Part shown: positions 1 to 8,430 of the stretch, piece after piece
Numbering within the stretch: the first letter of the stretch is position 1
How the letters are laid out: each line of letters starts with the position of its first letter
NCBI RefSeq assembly: GCF_037104765.1
Contig: NZ_JBAWSY010000001.1
Coordinates: 372,001-436,000 of the forward strand
Direction of reading: 5' to 3'
DNA from: Psychrobacillus mangrovi
GTDB lineage: Bacteria > Bacillota > Bacilli > Bacillales_A > Planococcaceae
Length of the DNA stretch: 64,000 bases
The notes under the pieces: generated by a model
The model's input: only the letters and a program-made list of their open reading frames with translations
The model's database searches: none
What the model was told of the DNA's origin: nothing
Position numbers and translations under genes: made by a program

Positions 1-606
1 CTCACCTGGTTTAACTTCCGCTACATTTTCTTGAAGCAAGCGATTCAATTCTATCGAATAATCCACATATACCTTACCATCGCCTGTTGCTACTAAAGGT
101 AATTGCGTGTCCGAATATGGGCTTTGAACGGATAACTCACGATTATACCCCATCTTTTTGTAATCTAATTTGTACACACCTTCTGTAATGATTTCAGCTA
201 CAGGACCGTATCCATTTATACCTTTTCGATAGTTTATATCTCGTATTGTATCAGCAATTCTTAAATCTACTAACTTTACCGTCGGATTATCTTCAACATC
301 CATCAAAACATATTGATAAATACCTCCAGCTTCATAAGAATTGGCCGGTGCCTTCCCTAAGTATGAAGGTACAATTTTTTTAAAGTCTACTGGATATTTA
401 ATATACAAATCTGTTTCCATATCACGGGTTTTGATTGGCAACAATCCCCCTGAATCTTCTTTAAAGCTATTAACGGCTTTTTGAACAGATTCTAACTGAT
501 CTTCATATGGCAATAGATTCTCGGCTTCTTGTCCATTTTTAAAGCCACATCCAGCCAATATAAGAATAGCTAACATGAGAGTTACAAGTAGTTTAATATT
601 TCTCAT
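1..606 (-). CDS. yphF: YphF-like lipoprotein, C-terminal end outside window
   Basis: This open frame starts at an ATG with a strong AAGGAGATTAGG ribosome site and runs off the left edge after 202 codons, so the C-terminus is missing. The N-terminus is a lipoprotein signal: a few basic residues, a hydrophobic stretch and the lipobox LAGC around residues 18-21, predicting a membrane-anchored extracytoplasmic protein. The rest is hydrophilic with no catalytic motif I recognise. Its identity as YphF rests mainly on position, since B. subtilis carries yphF next to yphE and gpsA in the same order and orientation. The function of YphF is unknown to me. Confidence 0.75.
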   Translation of the reverse strand, partial: MRNIKLLVTLMLAILILAGCGFKNGQEAENLLPYEDQLESVQKAVNSFKEDSGGLLPIKTRDMETDLYIKYPVDFKKIVPSYLGKAPANSYEAGGIYQYVLMDVEDNPTVKLVDLRIADTIRDINYRKGINGYGPVAEIITEGVYKLDYKKMGYNRELSVQSPYSDTQLPLVATGDGKVYVDYSIELNRLLQENVAEVKPGE

Positions 607-619
607 CCTAATCTCCTTA

Positions 620-826
620 CTAAGCTTTTGTTGGATTAAAGATAATATATACCATTGTGATAAATCCAATAAATAATAATATGTATGCAATCAAACCAAA
701 TATAGCTTTTAGAAATTTGTTTTGAAGTTTCGTTTTAACAAAAAACATAAATAACATAGCTAAAAACATACTACCCATTGAACCGAATGAAATCCACATC
801 TTATCCATTGATGAAATTAATAACAT
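620..826 (-). CDS. yphE: YphE-like small membrane protein (DUF2768)
   Basis: This 68-residue protein consists of two hydrophobic helices, about residues 6-30 and 38-62, joined by a short basic loop. That is the usual form of the DUF2768/YphE family found beside gpsA in Bacillales. I placed the start at the internal ATG at 826 because AAAGGTGG lies 8 bases upstream, whereas a GTG at 838 would overlap that site. It ends 13 bases before yphF and probably shares its transcript. The biochemical role is unknown; only a membrane location can be inferred. Confidence 0.7.
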   Translation of the reverse strand: MLLISSMDKMWISFGSMGSMFLAMLFMFFVKTKLQNKFLKAIFGLIAYILLFIGFITMVYIIFNPTKA

Positions 827-867
827 GTGTTTACCCACCTTTCTACAAATAAAAAGTATATCACATC

Positions 868-900
868 AAAAAAGAGTTGTAATTTGTACAACTCTTTTTT
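868..900 (-). terminator. Intrinsic terminator after gpsA
   Basis: A short perfect hairpin (AAAGAGTTGT with its complement) is flanked by A and T runs on both sides and begins right after the gpsA stop. It can act in either direction but fits termination of the der-gpsA transcript. Confidence 0.75.
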
Positions 901-904
901 ATGA

Positions 905-1924
905 TTAGAAAGTTTTATAATCCTCTAACTCATGTTTCTTAGTTCTATGCATTAGTATATCTACTGCCTCTTTTGGACTAATGCTTTCAAATAAAACAGA
1001 ATAAAGCGCTTCTGTAATAGGCATATCCACTTGTTGTTTTTTAGCCAGCTGATAAGCTGCTTTCGTAGTTCGTACACCTTCTACTACCATACCTATTTCA
1101 TCTAGCACTTTCTCAAGGGAAGCACCCTTACCAAGCATATTACCAGCTCTCCAGTTTCTAGAATGGATGCTTGTACACGTGGCAATCAAGTCTCCCATTC
1201 CTGTTAATCCAGAGAATGTATATGGCTGAGCACCCAAACTTATACCTAATCTTGTAATTTCAGCAAGTCCTCTTGTGATTAGTGCTGCCTTAGCATTATC
1301 TCCATAGCCTAATCCATCCACTATACCTGCAGCTAAAGCAATTACATTTTTTAGTGCAGCTCCGATTTCTACCCCAATCACATCATCATTTGTATATACA
1401 CGAAAAGAATTATTCATAAAAAGGTCTTGAATTTTTTTAGCAGCTTTCATATCCTCACTCGCAGCAGTAATAGTTGTAGGATGATTTAAGACAACTTCTT
1501 CTGCATGGCTAGGACCGGATAATACAACAATTGCTTCAACATTACTTGAAGGTAACTCATCTACAATCATTTCAGAAATTCGTTTGAATGAATCTGGTTC
1601 TATCCCCTTCGAAACATGTACAAACAGTTTTTTTCCATTTAAATATTCTTTCATATTCTGACAAACATCTCGAATTGCCTTCGTAGGAACAGCAATAACA
1701 ATGGTATCTGCATGTTTTATAGCTGTTTCAAAATTACTTGTTGCTTTTAGGTTAATCGGTAAAACTGTATCTGGTAGATACTTTTTATTTGTATGATCAA
1801 GATTTATTTCAGTTGCTTGGTTTTCTCTATGCGACCAAAGGAGACAATCATGATTATTATTAGCTAGTACCATGGCTAGTGCTGTCCCCCAGCTACCAGC
1901 TCCTAATACAGTTATCTTCTCCAT
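905..1924 (-). CDS. gpsA: NAD(P)H-dependent glycerol-3-phosphate dehydrogenase
   Basis: GpsA reduces dihydroxyacetone phosphate to sn-glycerol-3-phosphate, the backbone for phospholipids, in the cytoplasm. The 339-residue length is normal. The N-terminal Rossmann site GAGSWGTALA is at residues 8-17. A conserved SKGIEP segment, the catalytic-lysine region KNVIALAAGIVDGLGYGDN and the C-terminal VVEGVRTT segment are all present. It lies 28 bases downstream of der on the same strand, the order seen in B. subtilis, and is followed by a terminator. With plsC at 7.8 kb it supplies the early steps of membrane lipid synthesis. Confidence 0.97.
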   Translation of the reverse strand: MEKITVLGAGSWGTALAMVLANNNHDCLLWSHRENQATEINLDHTNKKYLPDTVLPINLKATSNFETAIKHADTIVIAVPTKAIRDVCQNMKEYLNGKKLFVHVSKGIEPDSFKRISEMIVDELPSSNVEAIVVLSGPSHAEEVVLNHPTTITAASEDMKAAKKIQDLFMNNSFRVYTNDDVIGVEIGAALKNVIALAAGIVDGLGYGDNAKAALITRGLAEITRLGISLGAQPYTFSGLTGMGDLIATCTSIHSRNWRAGNMLGKGASLEKVLDEIGMVVEGVRTTKAAYQLAKKQQVDMPITEALYSVLFESISPKEAVDILMHRTKKHELEDYKTF

Positions 1925-1952
1925 TACAATACGCTCCTTTAAAACTAATTAA

Positions 1953-3263
1953 TCAAGTTCTTGCACGAGTTATGATTCGTATTGGAGTTCCCTCAAAATC
2001 AAATGATTCTCTAATGCGATTTTCTAAAAATCGCTCATAGGAGAAGTGCATTAACTCAGGTTCGTTTACAAACACAACAAATGTTGGTGGCTTAATAGCC
2101 ACTTGTGTTGCATAGTAAATACGCAATCTTTTCCCTTTATCAGTAGGAGCAGGATTACGAGCTACAGAATCCTCAATCACTTCATTCAATACAGAAGATT
2201 GTACGCGAAGTGAATGATTTTCACTTACTTTATTGATAATAGGTAAAATTGCGTGAACACGTTGTTTTGTTTTTGCGGAAACAAATACAATCGGTGCATA
2301 GTCTAAAAATTGAAAATGTTCTCGAATAGATTTTGTCATTTCATTCATCGTCTTATCATTTTTCTCGATAGCATCCCATTTATTGACTACGATAATAACT
2401 GCTTTACCACCCTCGTGAGCATACCCAGCAATTTTTTTATCCTGTTCCTGAATACCTTCTTCTGCATTTATAACAACTAAGACAACATCTGAGCGTTCTA
2501 TCGCTTTAAGAGCACGTAGCACGCTGTATTTCTCAGTTGTTTCGTAAACTTTACCTTTTTTTCGCATTCCTGCTGTGTCGATCATGACATAATCTTGTCC
2601 ATCAAATGAATACTCCGTATCAATAGCATCTCTCGTAGTACCAGCTATATCACTTACGATTACACGTTCATGTCCTAAAAATGCATTGATTAACGATGAT
2701 TTCCCTACATTAGGTCTTCCGATTAACGAGAATTTAATAACATCCTCGCCGTACTCTTGGTCCTCCAAATCAGGGAAATTTTTTGCAACTTCATCTAATA
2801 AATCCCCAAGTCCTAGACCATGTGATCCAGAGATCGGATATGGTTCGCCCATACCTAGTGCATAAAAGTCATAAATCATTTCACGCATATCAGGATTGTC
2901 GATTTTATTGACCGCTAAAACTACAGGCTTTTTCGTTTTGTATAAAATTTTTGCAACATATTCGTCAGCTGAAGTTACACCTTCTCGCCCATTTGTTAAG
3001 AAAACAATCACGTCAGCTTCATCCATTGCAATTTCTGCTTGTTGTTTAATCTGCTCTAAAAATGGTTCATCACTAAGCTCAATACCACCTGTGTCGATAA
3101 TGTTAAACTCATGTGTTAACCAATCTGCCGAGCTATATATACGATCACGTGTAACACCCGGAATATCTTCCACAATAGATACACGCTCTCCTACAATTCG
3201 ATTAAATATTGTTGATTTGCCGACATTTGGCCGACCAACGATTGCTACTACTGGTTTTGTCAT
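1953..3263 (-). CDS. der: Ribosome-assembly GTPase Der (EngA)
   Basis: Der is an essential double GTPase that helps assemble the 50S ribosomal subunit. Two complete G domains are visible: the first P-loop GRPNVGKST starts at residue 10, followed by DTGG and NKID; the second GRPNVGKSS is near residue 182, followed by DTAG and NKWD. A basic KH-like domain fills roughly residues 350-436. The 436-residue length matches the family. The gene precedes gpsA in a probable two-gene operon, as in B. subtilis (yphC-gpsA). Confidence 0.98.
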   Translation of the reverse strand: MTKPVVAIVGRPNVGKSTIFNRIVGERVSIVEDIPGVTRDRIYSSADWLTHEFNIIDTGGIELSDEPFLEQIKQQAEIAMDEADVIVFLTNGREGVTSADEYVAKILYKTKKPVVLAVNKIDNPDMREMIYDFYALGMGEPYPISGSHGLGLGDLLDEVAKNFPDLEDQEYGEDVIKFSLIGRPNVGKSSLINAFLGHERVIVSDIAGTTRDAIDTEYSFDGQDYVMIDTAGMRKKGKVYETTEKYSVLRALKAIERSDVVLVVINAEEGIQEQDKKIAGYAHEGGKAVIIVVNKWDAIEKNDKTMNEMTKSIREHFQFLDYAPIVFVSAKTKQRVHAILPIINKVSENHSLRVQSSVLNEVIEDSVARNPAPTDKGKRLRIYYATQVAIKPPTFVVFVNEPELMHFSYERFLENRIRESFDFEGTPIRIITRART

Positions 3264-3611
3264 TGCTAATTCATCCTTCCAACTTCATCTATTCTGTATT
3301 ATACAACATAGTGACACACAAATGCACATTAGCTATATATTAAACGAAATCCTAGTAGTATCAATTGTTTAGAAATTGTTAAATAAACTTACACAAAGTA
3401 AATTAATGCACTACCATGCATTGCCTTGGTGCTACTTTGGGGAAACAAATAAGTTAAAATAAAAGTCTTTGGTGGCATTATGTATAGGTTAAGAAAGCTA
3501 TTAACGGATTTTACAAGCAATACTAATAAACAGAAAACAAATTATTGTTATCTGTTATCTTTATTTGTATAATTATCCAGCTACGCCCTCTGAGGGAATC
3601 GATTTGAGCAC
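3264..3611. other. Intergenic stretch upstream of der
   Basis: About 350 bases without a convincing longer gene. The plus-strand frame that overlaps the der start is an antisense shadow. The only structure I see is a 16-base near-palindrome, ATTTGAGCACTCAAAT at 3602-3617, overlapping the stop of the micropeptide described next. Confidence 0.4.
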
Positions 3612-3668
3612 TCAAATATTAGATACCTTGTGTAAAATCTGCAAAAAAATATCTTGCCAAATACCCAT
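3612..3668 (-). CDS. Candidate 18-residue amphipathic micropeptide
   Basis: A strong ribosome site (GGAGGGG) sits 6 bases before an ATG that opens an 18-codon frame ending in TGA. The peptide, MGIWQDIFLQILHKVSNI, alternates hydrophobic and polar residues with a periodicity that suits an amphipathic helix. It begins 17 bases after the stop of the 64-residue gene on the same strand, so the two may form an operon. Length and character recall small membrane-active or signalling peptides, but this is inference. The quality of the ribosome site is the main reason for calling it. Confidence 0.4.
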   Translation of the reverse strand: MGIWQDIFLQILHKVSNI

Positions 3669-3685
3669 TGTGTTCCCCTCCGATG

Positions 3686-3880
3686 TCATTCACCTATCCC
3701 CCTTATTTTCTCTATTTCCGTATTTTGAAGTATTTTAAATAAGGATCTTGCGTTTCTTCGAAGAAGATGTCTGTTTTCATTTATTAAATCTAAATTATGC
3801 TCTATCGATCTTCTTGCAGTTACTAAATCCATTTTGTCCATGCTTTCATTAATTTTTTTCATTATCTCATTTATATCCAT
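3686..3880 (-). CDS. Small helical protein of unknown function
   Basis: This is a 64-residue, charged, predicted all-helical protein. I chose the ATG at 3880 because GAAGGAG lies 6 bases upstream; a longer reading to 3895 would run through that site. The sequence is rich in Lys, Glu, Asn and Met with a regular heptad-like spacing (NEIMKKINESMDKM) and a basic patch HLLRRNARSLFK near residues 40-52. No signal peptide, membrane helix or enzyme motif is visible. I recall similar short proteins in other bacilli but cannot name the family. The micropeptide follows 17 bases downstream. Confidence 0.6.
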   Translation of the reverse strand: MDINEIMKKINESMDKMDLVTARRSIEHNLDLINENRHLLRRNARSLFKILQNTEIEKIRGIGE

Positions 3881-4190
3881 TAGCTTCTCCTTCAAACTAT
3901 ATATAATATAACTATCAGTATAAGCAAATAATTATTAATAGATTTAATTAATTCCCATTTTATAGGTATAAAGAGTAATATTGTTAGGAACAAAAGATAT
4001 ATCTGAGCAAATCAAATAGACAGACCAATGGACATTCTCGTAGTATTTTTTCTTTTATGACTCAGTAGGTTCCAGATACGACAGAAAAAAGCCAACCATT
4101 AATTATGTTGACTGTCACCGGAATCCTTATTCAACTAATGTGTCCTGTTAGAGTATTAAATTATTCAGCAGCGATAGTTCAAAATATGGT
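3881..4190. other. Intergenic stretch, nothing identified
   Basis: About 310 AT-rich bases between two minus-strand orphan genes. It contains a CAGAAAAAAGC motif that recurs near 4749, but no gene, RNA or convincing hairpin that I can support. Confidence 0.3.
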
Positions 4191-4598
4191 CTACCTGCCG
4201 ATAAACATATTTCTGCTGAAGGGACCCCAGTTCTCTCCCCTATAACCTGATCTTCCCTCTAAATTAACAAAACAAGGGAGCACCGTATACATGATACCCG
4301 ACATAGCATTAACAATAAATGTCATTACAAATCTCATATTCGTATTGTCGGCAGGTGTAATCATTCCGATGTCAGGACGTATTGCGTTTGCTGCCGTAAG
4401 TGCAGCGCTCATTCCTACGGTAGCAATACCTGCAGGACGATCCATATTACTTCTAATCCAGTAATTAGAAACATTCATTGCTGATGCTAAATCAGTCCGC
4501 TGATCATAATTAATTAAAATTTGATTTGGAGCAATTTGTCTAGCCTCCAGAAGTATGGGATGAGTTATCATCTGGCGGTCATTTTGATTAGTAGTCAT
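4191..4598 (-). CDS. Conserved-looking orphan protein, function unknown
   Basis: This 135-residue reading starts at an ATG with GGAGGTGG 7 bases upstream; a longer version to 4634 would include that site and is unlikely. The protein begins with a polar segment (TTNQNDRQMI), then alternates short hydrophobic and polar stretches and ends in a glycine- and aromatic-rich tail (GYRGENWGPFSR) with no signal peptide. I have a vague memory of similar Bacillus cereus group proteins, unnamed. Neighbouring sequence on both sides lacks housekeeping synteny, which suggests acquired or rapidly changing DNA. Confidence 0.55.
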   Translation of the reverse strand: MTTNQNDRQMITHPILLEARQIAPNQILINYDQRTDLASAMNVSNYWIRSNMDRPAGIATVGMSAALTAANAIRPDIGMITPADNTNMRFVMTFIVNAMSGIMYTVLPCFVNLEGRSGYRGENWGPFSRNMFIGR

Positions 4599-4972
4599 TT
4601 TATTTCCACCTCCACAATATGATGAAATAGTCAACTGTCTATATATTGTATGGTATTTGACTTGATTATGTTCACAGTAATCAGTTCAGCGTTTGTGTGA
4701 TTAATCTGTCCTTTAGTTCAAGAAGAAGTGCGTAGTATGGTCCAATTACCTAAGAACAGAAAAAAGCACCCTTATAAGAATGCTTTAGTTAGTTACTTAT
4801 ATAAATAACATAAAACGATATGTCTTATCATATCAACCTGGAATAATTGTGTTTCGATTAAATCTATCTTTCTACACAGAACAACGTAATTCTTTATGAT
4901 TTCCATTCACTTCACCCCTTTTTATAGGGATTTGCTATTGTTAAACATTGATTTATTAACATTAGGAAACTT
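4599..4972. other. Intergenic stretch with a weak terminator-like hairpin
   Basis: About 370 AT-rich bases. A short imperfect hairpin (AAGCA pairing with TGCTT, near 4765-4786) is followed on the minus strand by T-rich sequence and could end the hydrolase transcript. Nothing else is supported. Confidence 0.35.
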
Positions 4973-5755
4973 TCATCCAGTAAATTGTATTAGAAGCTGG
5001 TTAAACTTGTCACGTTCTTCATAGAAAGGAGCATGCCCACTGTATTGAAATGGGACTAGCTGTGAATGTTTTATTAATTTATTTGTTTCTTGTGCATTAA
5101 TAAAAGGAACAACTTTATCATGTATGCCGTGAATAATTAGTGTAGGAACTAATATTTTATTTAGATCATTGTACACATTCTCATCTCTTAATGTCCTCAT
5201 AATCGCAGCAGTCGACCAACCTGCTGCTTGTAATCCTAGCTGAAAGAACCAATCAGATAATGGGCTAGTAATATACTGGAAGAAGAAAATATCCGCTACA
5301 CCTCGTAGCATTTTAGGGCGATCATTAAGTGTTTCTGTAATAAACATGTTTGCGACTTCTTCTGAAACACTAGAAGGAGATGCAGCGTCTATTAGGACAA
5401 GTTTTGATACTCCATAACCTTGATATCGAGCCATATATCGAATCGATATTGCGCCTCCCGTAGAGTGTCCTGCTAGTGTGAAATCTTCTAACTGCAGTGC
5501 CCTTATTACTACATGAATATCATCTGCCAATCTGTCATAATTGTAGCCTCTGATTGGTTTATCCGAATTACCGTATCCCCTCCAGTCAATTGCTATACAT
5601 CTATATCCCATGGATGGAAGAACATTAAACTGATATTCAAACTGCTTATGATTTAATGGCCAACCATGTATAAATAGTATTGTCTTCTTTCCCTCTGGAT
5701 TGACATCCTCTATATATATATTTACTCCTTGCTCTACTGTAACAAAGTATCCCAT
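4973..5755 (-). CDS. Alpha/beta-fold hydrolase
   Basis: This 260-residue cytoplasmic protein has the classic alpha/beta hydrolase layout. The oxyanion segment HGWPLN lies near residues 30-35, the nucleophile elbow GHSTGG near 96-101, a catalytic Asp in HGIHDKVVP near 209-217 and the catalytic His in SGHAPFYEE near 240-248. The first third resembles haloperoxidase/esterase-type members (DWRGYGNSDKP). The substrate cannot be told. It stands alone on the minus strand with poorly conserved sequence on either side, so it is probably an accessory gene. Confidence 0.85.
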   Translation of the reverse strand: MGYFVTVEQGVNIYIEDVNPEGKKTILFIHGWPLNHKQFEYQFNVLPSMGYRCIAIDWRGYGNSDKPIRGYNYDRLADDIHVVIRALQLEDFTLAGHSTGGAISIRYMARYQGYGVSKLVLIDAASPSSVSEEVANMFITETLNDRPKMLRGVADIFFFQYITSPLSDWFFQLGLQAAGWSTAAIMRTLRDENVYNDLNKILVPTLIIHGIHDKVVPFINAQETNKLIKHSQLVPFQYSGHAPFYEERDKFNQLLIQFTG

Positions 5756-6079
5756 ACTATCCCCTCCAGTTGCTCAAAGTGTTATCAACAATAAGATACT
5801 CTTCTGGGGAGCTATAGGTGAATACCTATCTTTTTTTTCGCGATGATTTCATACCTGGTGGACCCTCTCTATTGGCAAGTGGATCCTCATCTAAGGGTGG
5901 CTAGTTCCTCCTCCACTACATGTAGGCTTTCCAGATAAATAATATTAATTCTTAGGGCAATCTAATTTTGATTGCTCTTTTTCATTTTGTGTCTACTTTG
6001 ACGATTTGTGTTTAAAAATATTCTAGAGTACTTAATTTTGTTCATAAAATAAGAACATAATCAAAGGAGCGTGTCTTTA
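5756..6079. other. Intergenic stretch with decayed coding traces
   Basis: About 320 bases. The minus strand carries a short frame near 5840-5910 ending in basic residues (GPPGMKSSRKKR) with no start, which may be the tail of a lost gene. A plus-strand hairpin near 5957-5986 (GCAATC with GATTGC, then T-rich) looks like a terminator without an obvious gene. Confidence 0.3.
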
Positions 6080-6353
6080 ATGCAAAGCTTCCAGTCCATT
6101 TGTACTCAATTTGCTCAGATTGTTAATGGCAAACCTGCTATGAAAAATGACAGTTATTCTGTAGAACTTGAGAGAAAGTTTCATTTAACTATCCAAGGGC
6201 GTCCTAGTCGTAATGCTTTTGACAGAAGGAATAACTTTTGAATCTCTAGATTATGAAGGTAATGCCCTCAATCTTGGTGAAGTGTTTGTAAGACAAGAAG
6301 AATTACCTGCATTTGTAAGAGCACTTAGGGAATACACCACAGATGATTTATGA
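6080..6353 (+). pseudogene. Broken DUF1259-family gene
   Basis: A plus-strand ATG with AAAGGAGCG upstream opens a frame whose first 47 or so residues (FAQIVNGKPAM, VELERKFHLTIQGRPSRNA) stop at a TGA near 6238. Reading resumes in the +1 frame from about 6222 as LLTEGITFESLDYEGNALNLGE, then EELPAFVRALRE, consistent with a one-base deletion. The combined sequence resembles the N-terminal half of DUF1259 (LppY/LpqO-type) proteins as I remember them. The C-terminal half is missing and is replaced by an integrase-like tail in another frame. Confidence 0.6.
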
Positions 6354-6435
6354 AACATATGGTCATGTTTTAAAAGAACTAGAATTCCAAGCAGTTGCCT
6401 TATTTGGGGCTAAAACTGGGGCTAACCACTCCTAG
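6322..6435 (+). pseudogene. C-terminal remnant of a tyrosine integrase
   Basis: From about 6322 to the TAG at 6433 one frame reads HLGNTPQMIYETYGHV and continues through LKELEFQAVALFG. This matches the end of phage or conjugative-element tyrosine recombinases: the HLGH(T/S) box followed by the catalytic Tyr in ETYGH. No start codon or upstream catalytic domain is present, so only the last 37 codons survive. The frame overlaps the broken DUF1259 reading, implying that an element end was fused into that gene. Confidence 0.55.
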
Positions 6436-6490
6436 AATGTTCACCAATCCTCAGCAACAAAGGGTTATAATTAAATAATCTGTATTATAC

Positions 6491-6529
6491 AACAAAATAA
6501 CAAAAGCAGGCGACTATAAAATCGCCTGC
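6491..6529 (-). terminator. Terminator after the S1-domain gene
   Basis: A perfect 8-bp stem (GCAGGCGA with TCGCCTGC) is followed on the minus strand by a T-rich run. It lies 66 bases past the stop of the S1-domain protein gene. Confidence 0.75.
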
Positions 6530-6594
6530 TCAATTAAATCATATTATGAATAATACCTTAGACTCCCTAAAAAACTTTTTAGAAACAGTCTAAT

Positions 6595-7743
6595 TTAGTT
6601 TTTATTCGTAAAATCCTTTAGTTTATCGCCTAATACATCACTTATTGAAAATCCTTTTGACTCCTCTGGTAATTGATAGTCGTCTAAGTTGTAGTCATTC
6701 TCATTTTCAATAAGATCTTTAATACTTAAAGATAAACGTTTGTCCTTACTGTTTACATCGAGAACTTTCACTTCAACTTTTTCGCCTTCTTTTAGTACTT
6801 CATGAGGAGAAGTAACATGCTTATGCGCAATTTGAGAAATATGAACAAGACCCTCAACACCTGGGAATACTTCTATAAACGCTCCATATGAAACGATACG
6901 TCTAATTGTACCAGTTAATACAGAACCTTTAGGTGCTTTCTCTTCTATATCTGTCCATGGTCCCGGTAAAGTATCCTTAATAGATAATGAAATTCTCTCT
7001 GAATCTCGATCTACTGATAATACTTTAACTTTTACTTCTTGTCCTTCTTTCAGAACATCCGAAACATTATCTAAATGATCATAGGATATTTGAGAGATAT
7101 GAACAAGACCATCTACGCCTCCAATATCAACAAAAGCACCGAAAGAGGCAATTCGCTGAACAGTACCCGAAATTATGTCTCCACTATGGATATTTTCGAG
7201 TGTTTTTTGTTTACTTACAGCTTTTTCACCTTCAACAACTGCTTTATGAGAAAGAATCAGTCTATTTTTCTCCTTCTCTAATTCCACAATTTTAAATGTT
7301 AATACTTTGCCTTTATAGTCCTCAAACGACTCAACAAAATGATCTTCGATTAAAGATGCTGGGATAAACCCTCTCACACCCAAATCAACGACTAAACCGC
7401 CTTTTACTACTTCTTTTACTTCAGTTTCAATAATTTCACCTGTTTGAAATTGTCTTTCAAGCTGATCCCAAGCTTTTTCTGCATCCACTTTGCGCTTCGA
7501 AAGGACAAAGTTTGCTTCTTCTACTTTTGTAATCATTAGTTCTAATTCTTCACCGATGGAAACGGCGTCGGATGCTTTTTCAATATGCAAGCTAGATAGT
7601 TCACTGATTGGAACTATTCCATCAAAAGGTGCACCTTCAATTGTTACGATCACTGACTTCTCGTCTACTTGTGCAATCGTCGCTTTTACTAGATCTCCCT
7701 CTTTAAACCCATTTAAGTCAACTAAGTTCATTTCATCTGACAT
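6595..7743 (-). CDS. rpsA: S1-domain RNA-binding protein, ribosomal protein S1 homolog
   Basis: This 382-residue cytoplasmic protein contains four S1 RNA-binding repeats at roughly residues 13-82, 100-165, 186-254 and 271-340; the last two carry the typical GAFVDIGGVDGLVHISQIS pattern. The start at 7743 follows GGAGGATATCAT. Length and position before plsC and cmk match YpfD of B. subtilis. In low-GC Gram-positives this shorter S1 homolog is not a firmly established ribosome component, so a role in mRNA binding is general knowledge of the domain rather than proof. Confidence 0.93.
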   Translation of the reverse strand: MSDEMNLVDLNGFKEGDLVKATIAQVDEKSVIVTIEGAPFDGIVPISELSSLHIEKASDAVSIGEELELMITKVEEANFVLSKRKVDAEKAWDQLERQFQTGEIIETEVKEVVKGGLVVDLGVRGFIPASLIEDHFVESFEDYKGKVLTFKIVELEKEKNRLILSHKAVVEGEKAVSKQKTLENIHSGDIISGTVQRIASFGAFVDIGGVDGLVHISQISYDHLDNVSDVLKEGQEVKVKVLSVDRDSERISLSIKDTLPGPWTDIEEKAPKGSVLTGTIRRIVSYGAFIEVFPGVEGLVHISQIAHKHVTSPHEVLKEGEKVEVKVLDVNSKDKRLSLSIKDLIENENDYNLDDYQLPEESKGFSISDVLGDKLKDFTNKN

Positions 7744-7838
7744 ATGATATCCTCCTTCACAACGTCTCTTCTCTATTTTATGCGAACTAGCAAAGAAATA
7801 CAAAAGGAAGCCCTTCCTAAATTGAAAAAAGATTTGAT

Positions 7839-8429
7839 TTAATTAGTTTTTTCGTATTGCTCTAGTAATTCCCCTATGCTAGACATAATAACTTCAGTCA
7901 CTTCATCAGGAGAAGCTTTACGTTCCCGATAAGGTTGAATATCAATCATTTCCCCAAAGACTATTTTCAGTTTTCTAAATGGTTTATAGGGACCGATAAT
8001 GGCACAAGGAACCACATTGGCATCCCCTCTAAGCGCAAAAAAACCTGCTCCACTAAAACCTTTTCCTAGTTTTCCGTCTTTACTTCTTGTCCCTTCAGGA
8101 AAGAGACCGACTACTTCTCCATTTTTTAAAAGTTTAATAGCCCGACGTAAAGCATCCCTGTCACTCATTCCCCTTTTAACCGGAAAAGCATTAACACCAG
8201 GTAGAATACTTTTCAATATAGGAATATTAAATAGTTCTTCCTTTGCCATAAAATTTACTGGTCTTGGTGCATTAATACCTACTACTGGCGGATCTAATGC
8301 ATCTATATGATTTGCACATAATAGAATTCCACCCTCTTTTGGAAACTTTTCGATTCCAATTACCTCAAATCGATAAATTGGTTTTAAAGCTGCATAAACA
8401 GCTGTCTTCGCAAAGGAATAAAGATTCAT
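7839..8429 (-). CDS. plsC: 1-acylglycerol-3-phosphate O-acyltransferase
   Basis: PlsC adds the second acyl chain to lysophosphatidic acid at the membrane. This 196-residue protein has the acyltransferase block I motif NHIDALD near residues 40-46 and the block III motif FPEGTRS near 110-116. The ATG at 8429 is preferred because AAAGGATGG lies just upstream, leaving one base between it and the cmk stop. The cmk-plsC-rpsA order is that of B. subtilis and indicates a single transcript. Confidence 0.93.
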   Translation of the reverse strand: MNLYSFAKTAVYAALKPIYRFEVIGIEKFPKEGGILLCANHIDALDPPVVGINAPRPVNFMAKEELFNIPILKSILPGVNAFPVKRGMSDRDALRRAIKLLKNGEVVGLFPEGTRSKDGKLGKGFSGAGFFALRGDANVVPCAIIGPYKPFRKLKIVFGEMIDIQPYRERKASPDEVTEVIMSSIGELLEQYEKTN

Positions 8430-8430
8430 A

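Noticed and set aside
2896..3372. Plus-strand 158-codon open frame
   Set aside because: It is antisense to the start of der, an essential and well-supported gene, and has no ribosome site.
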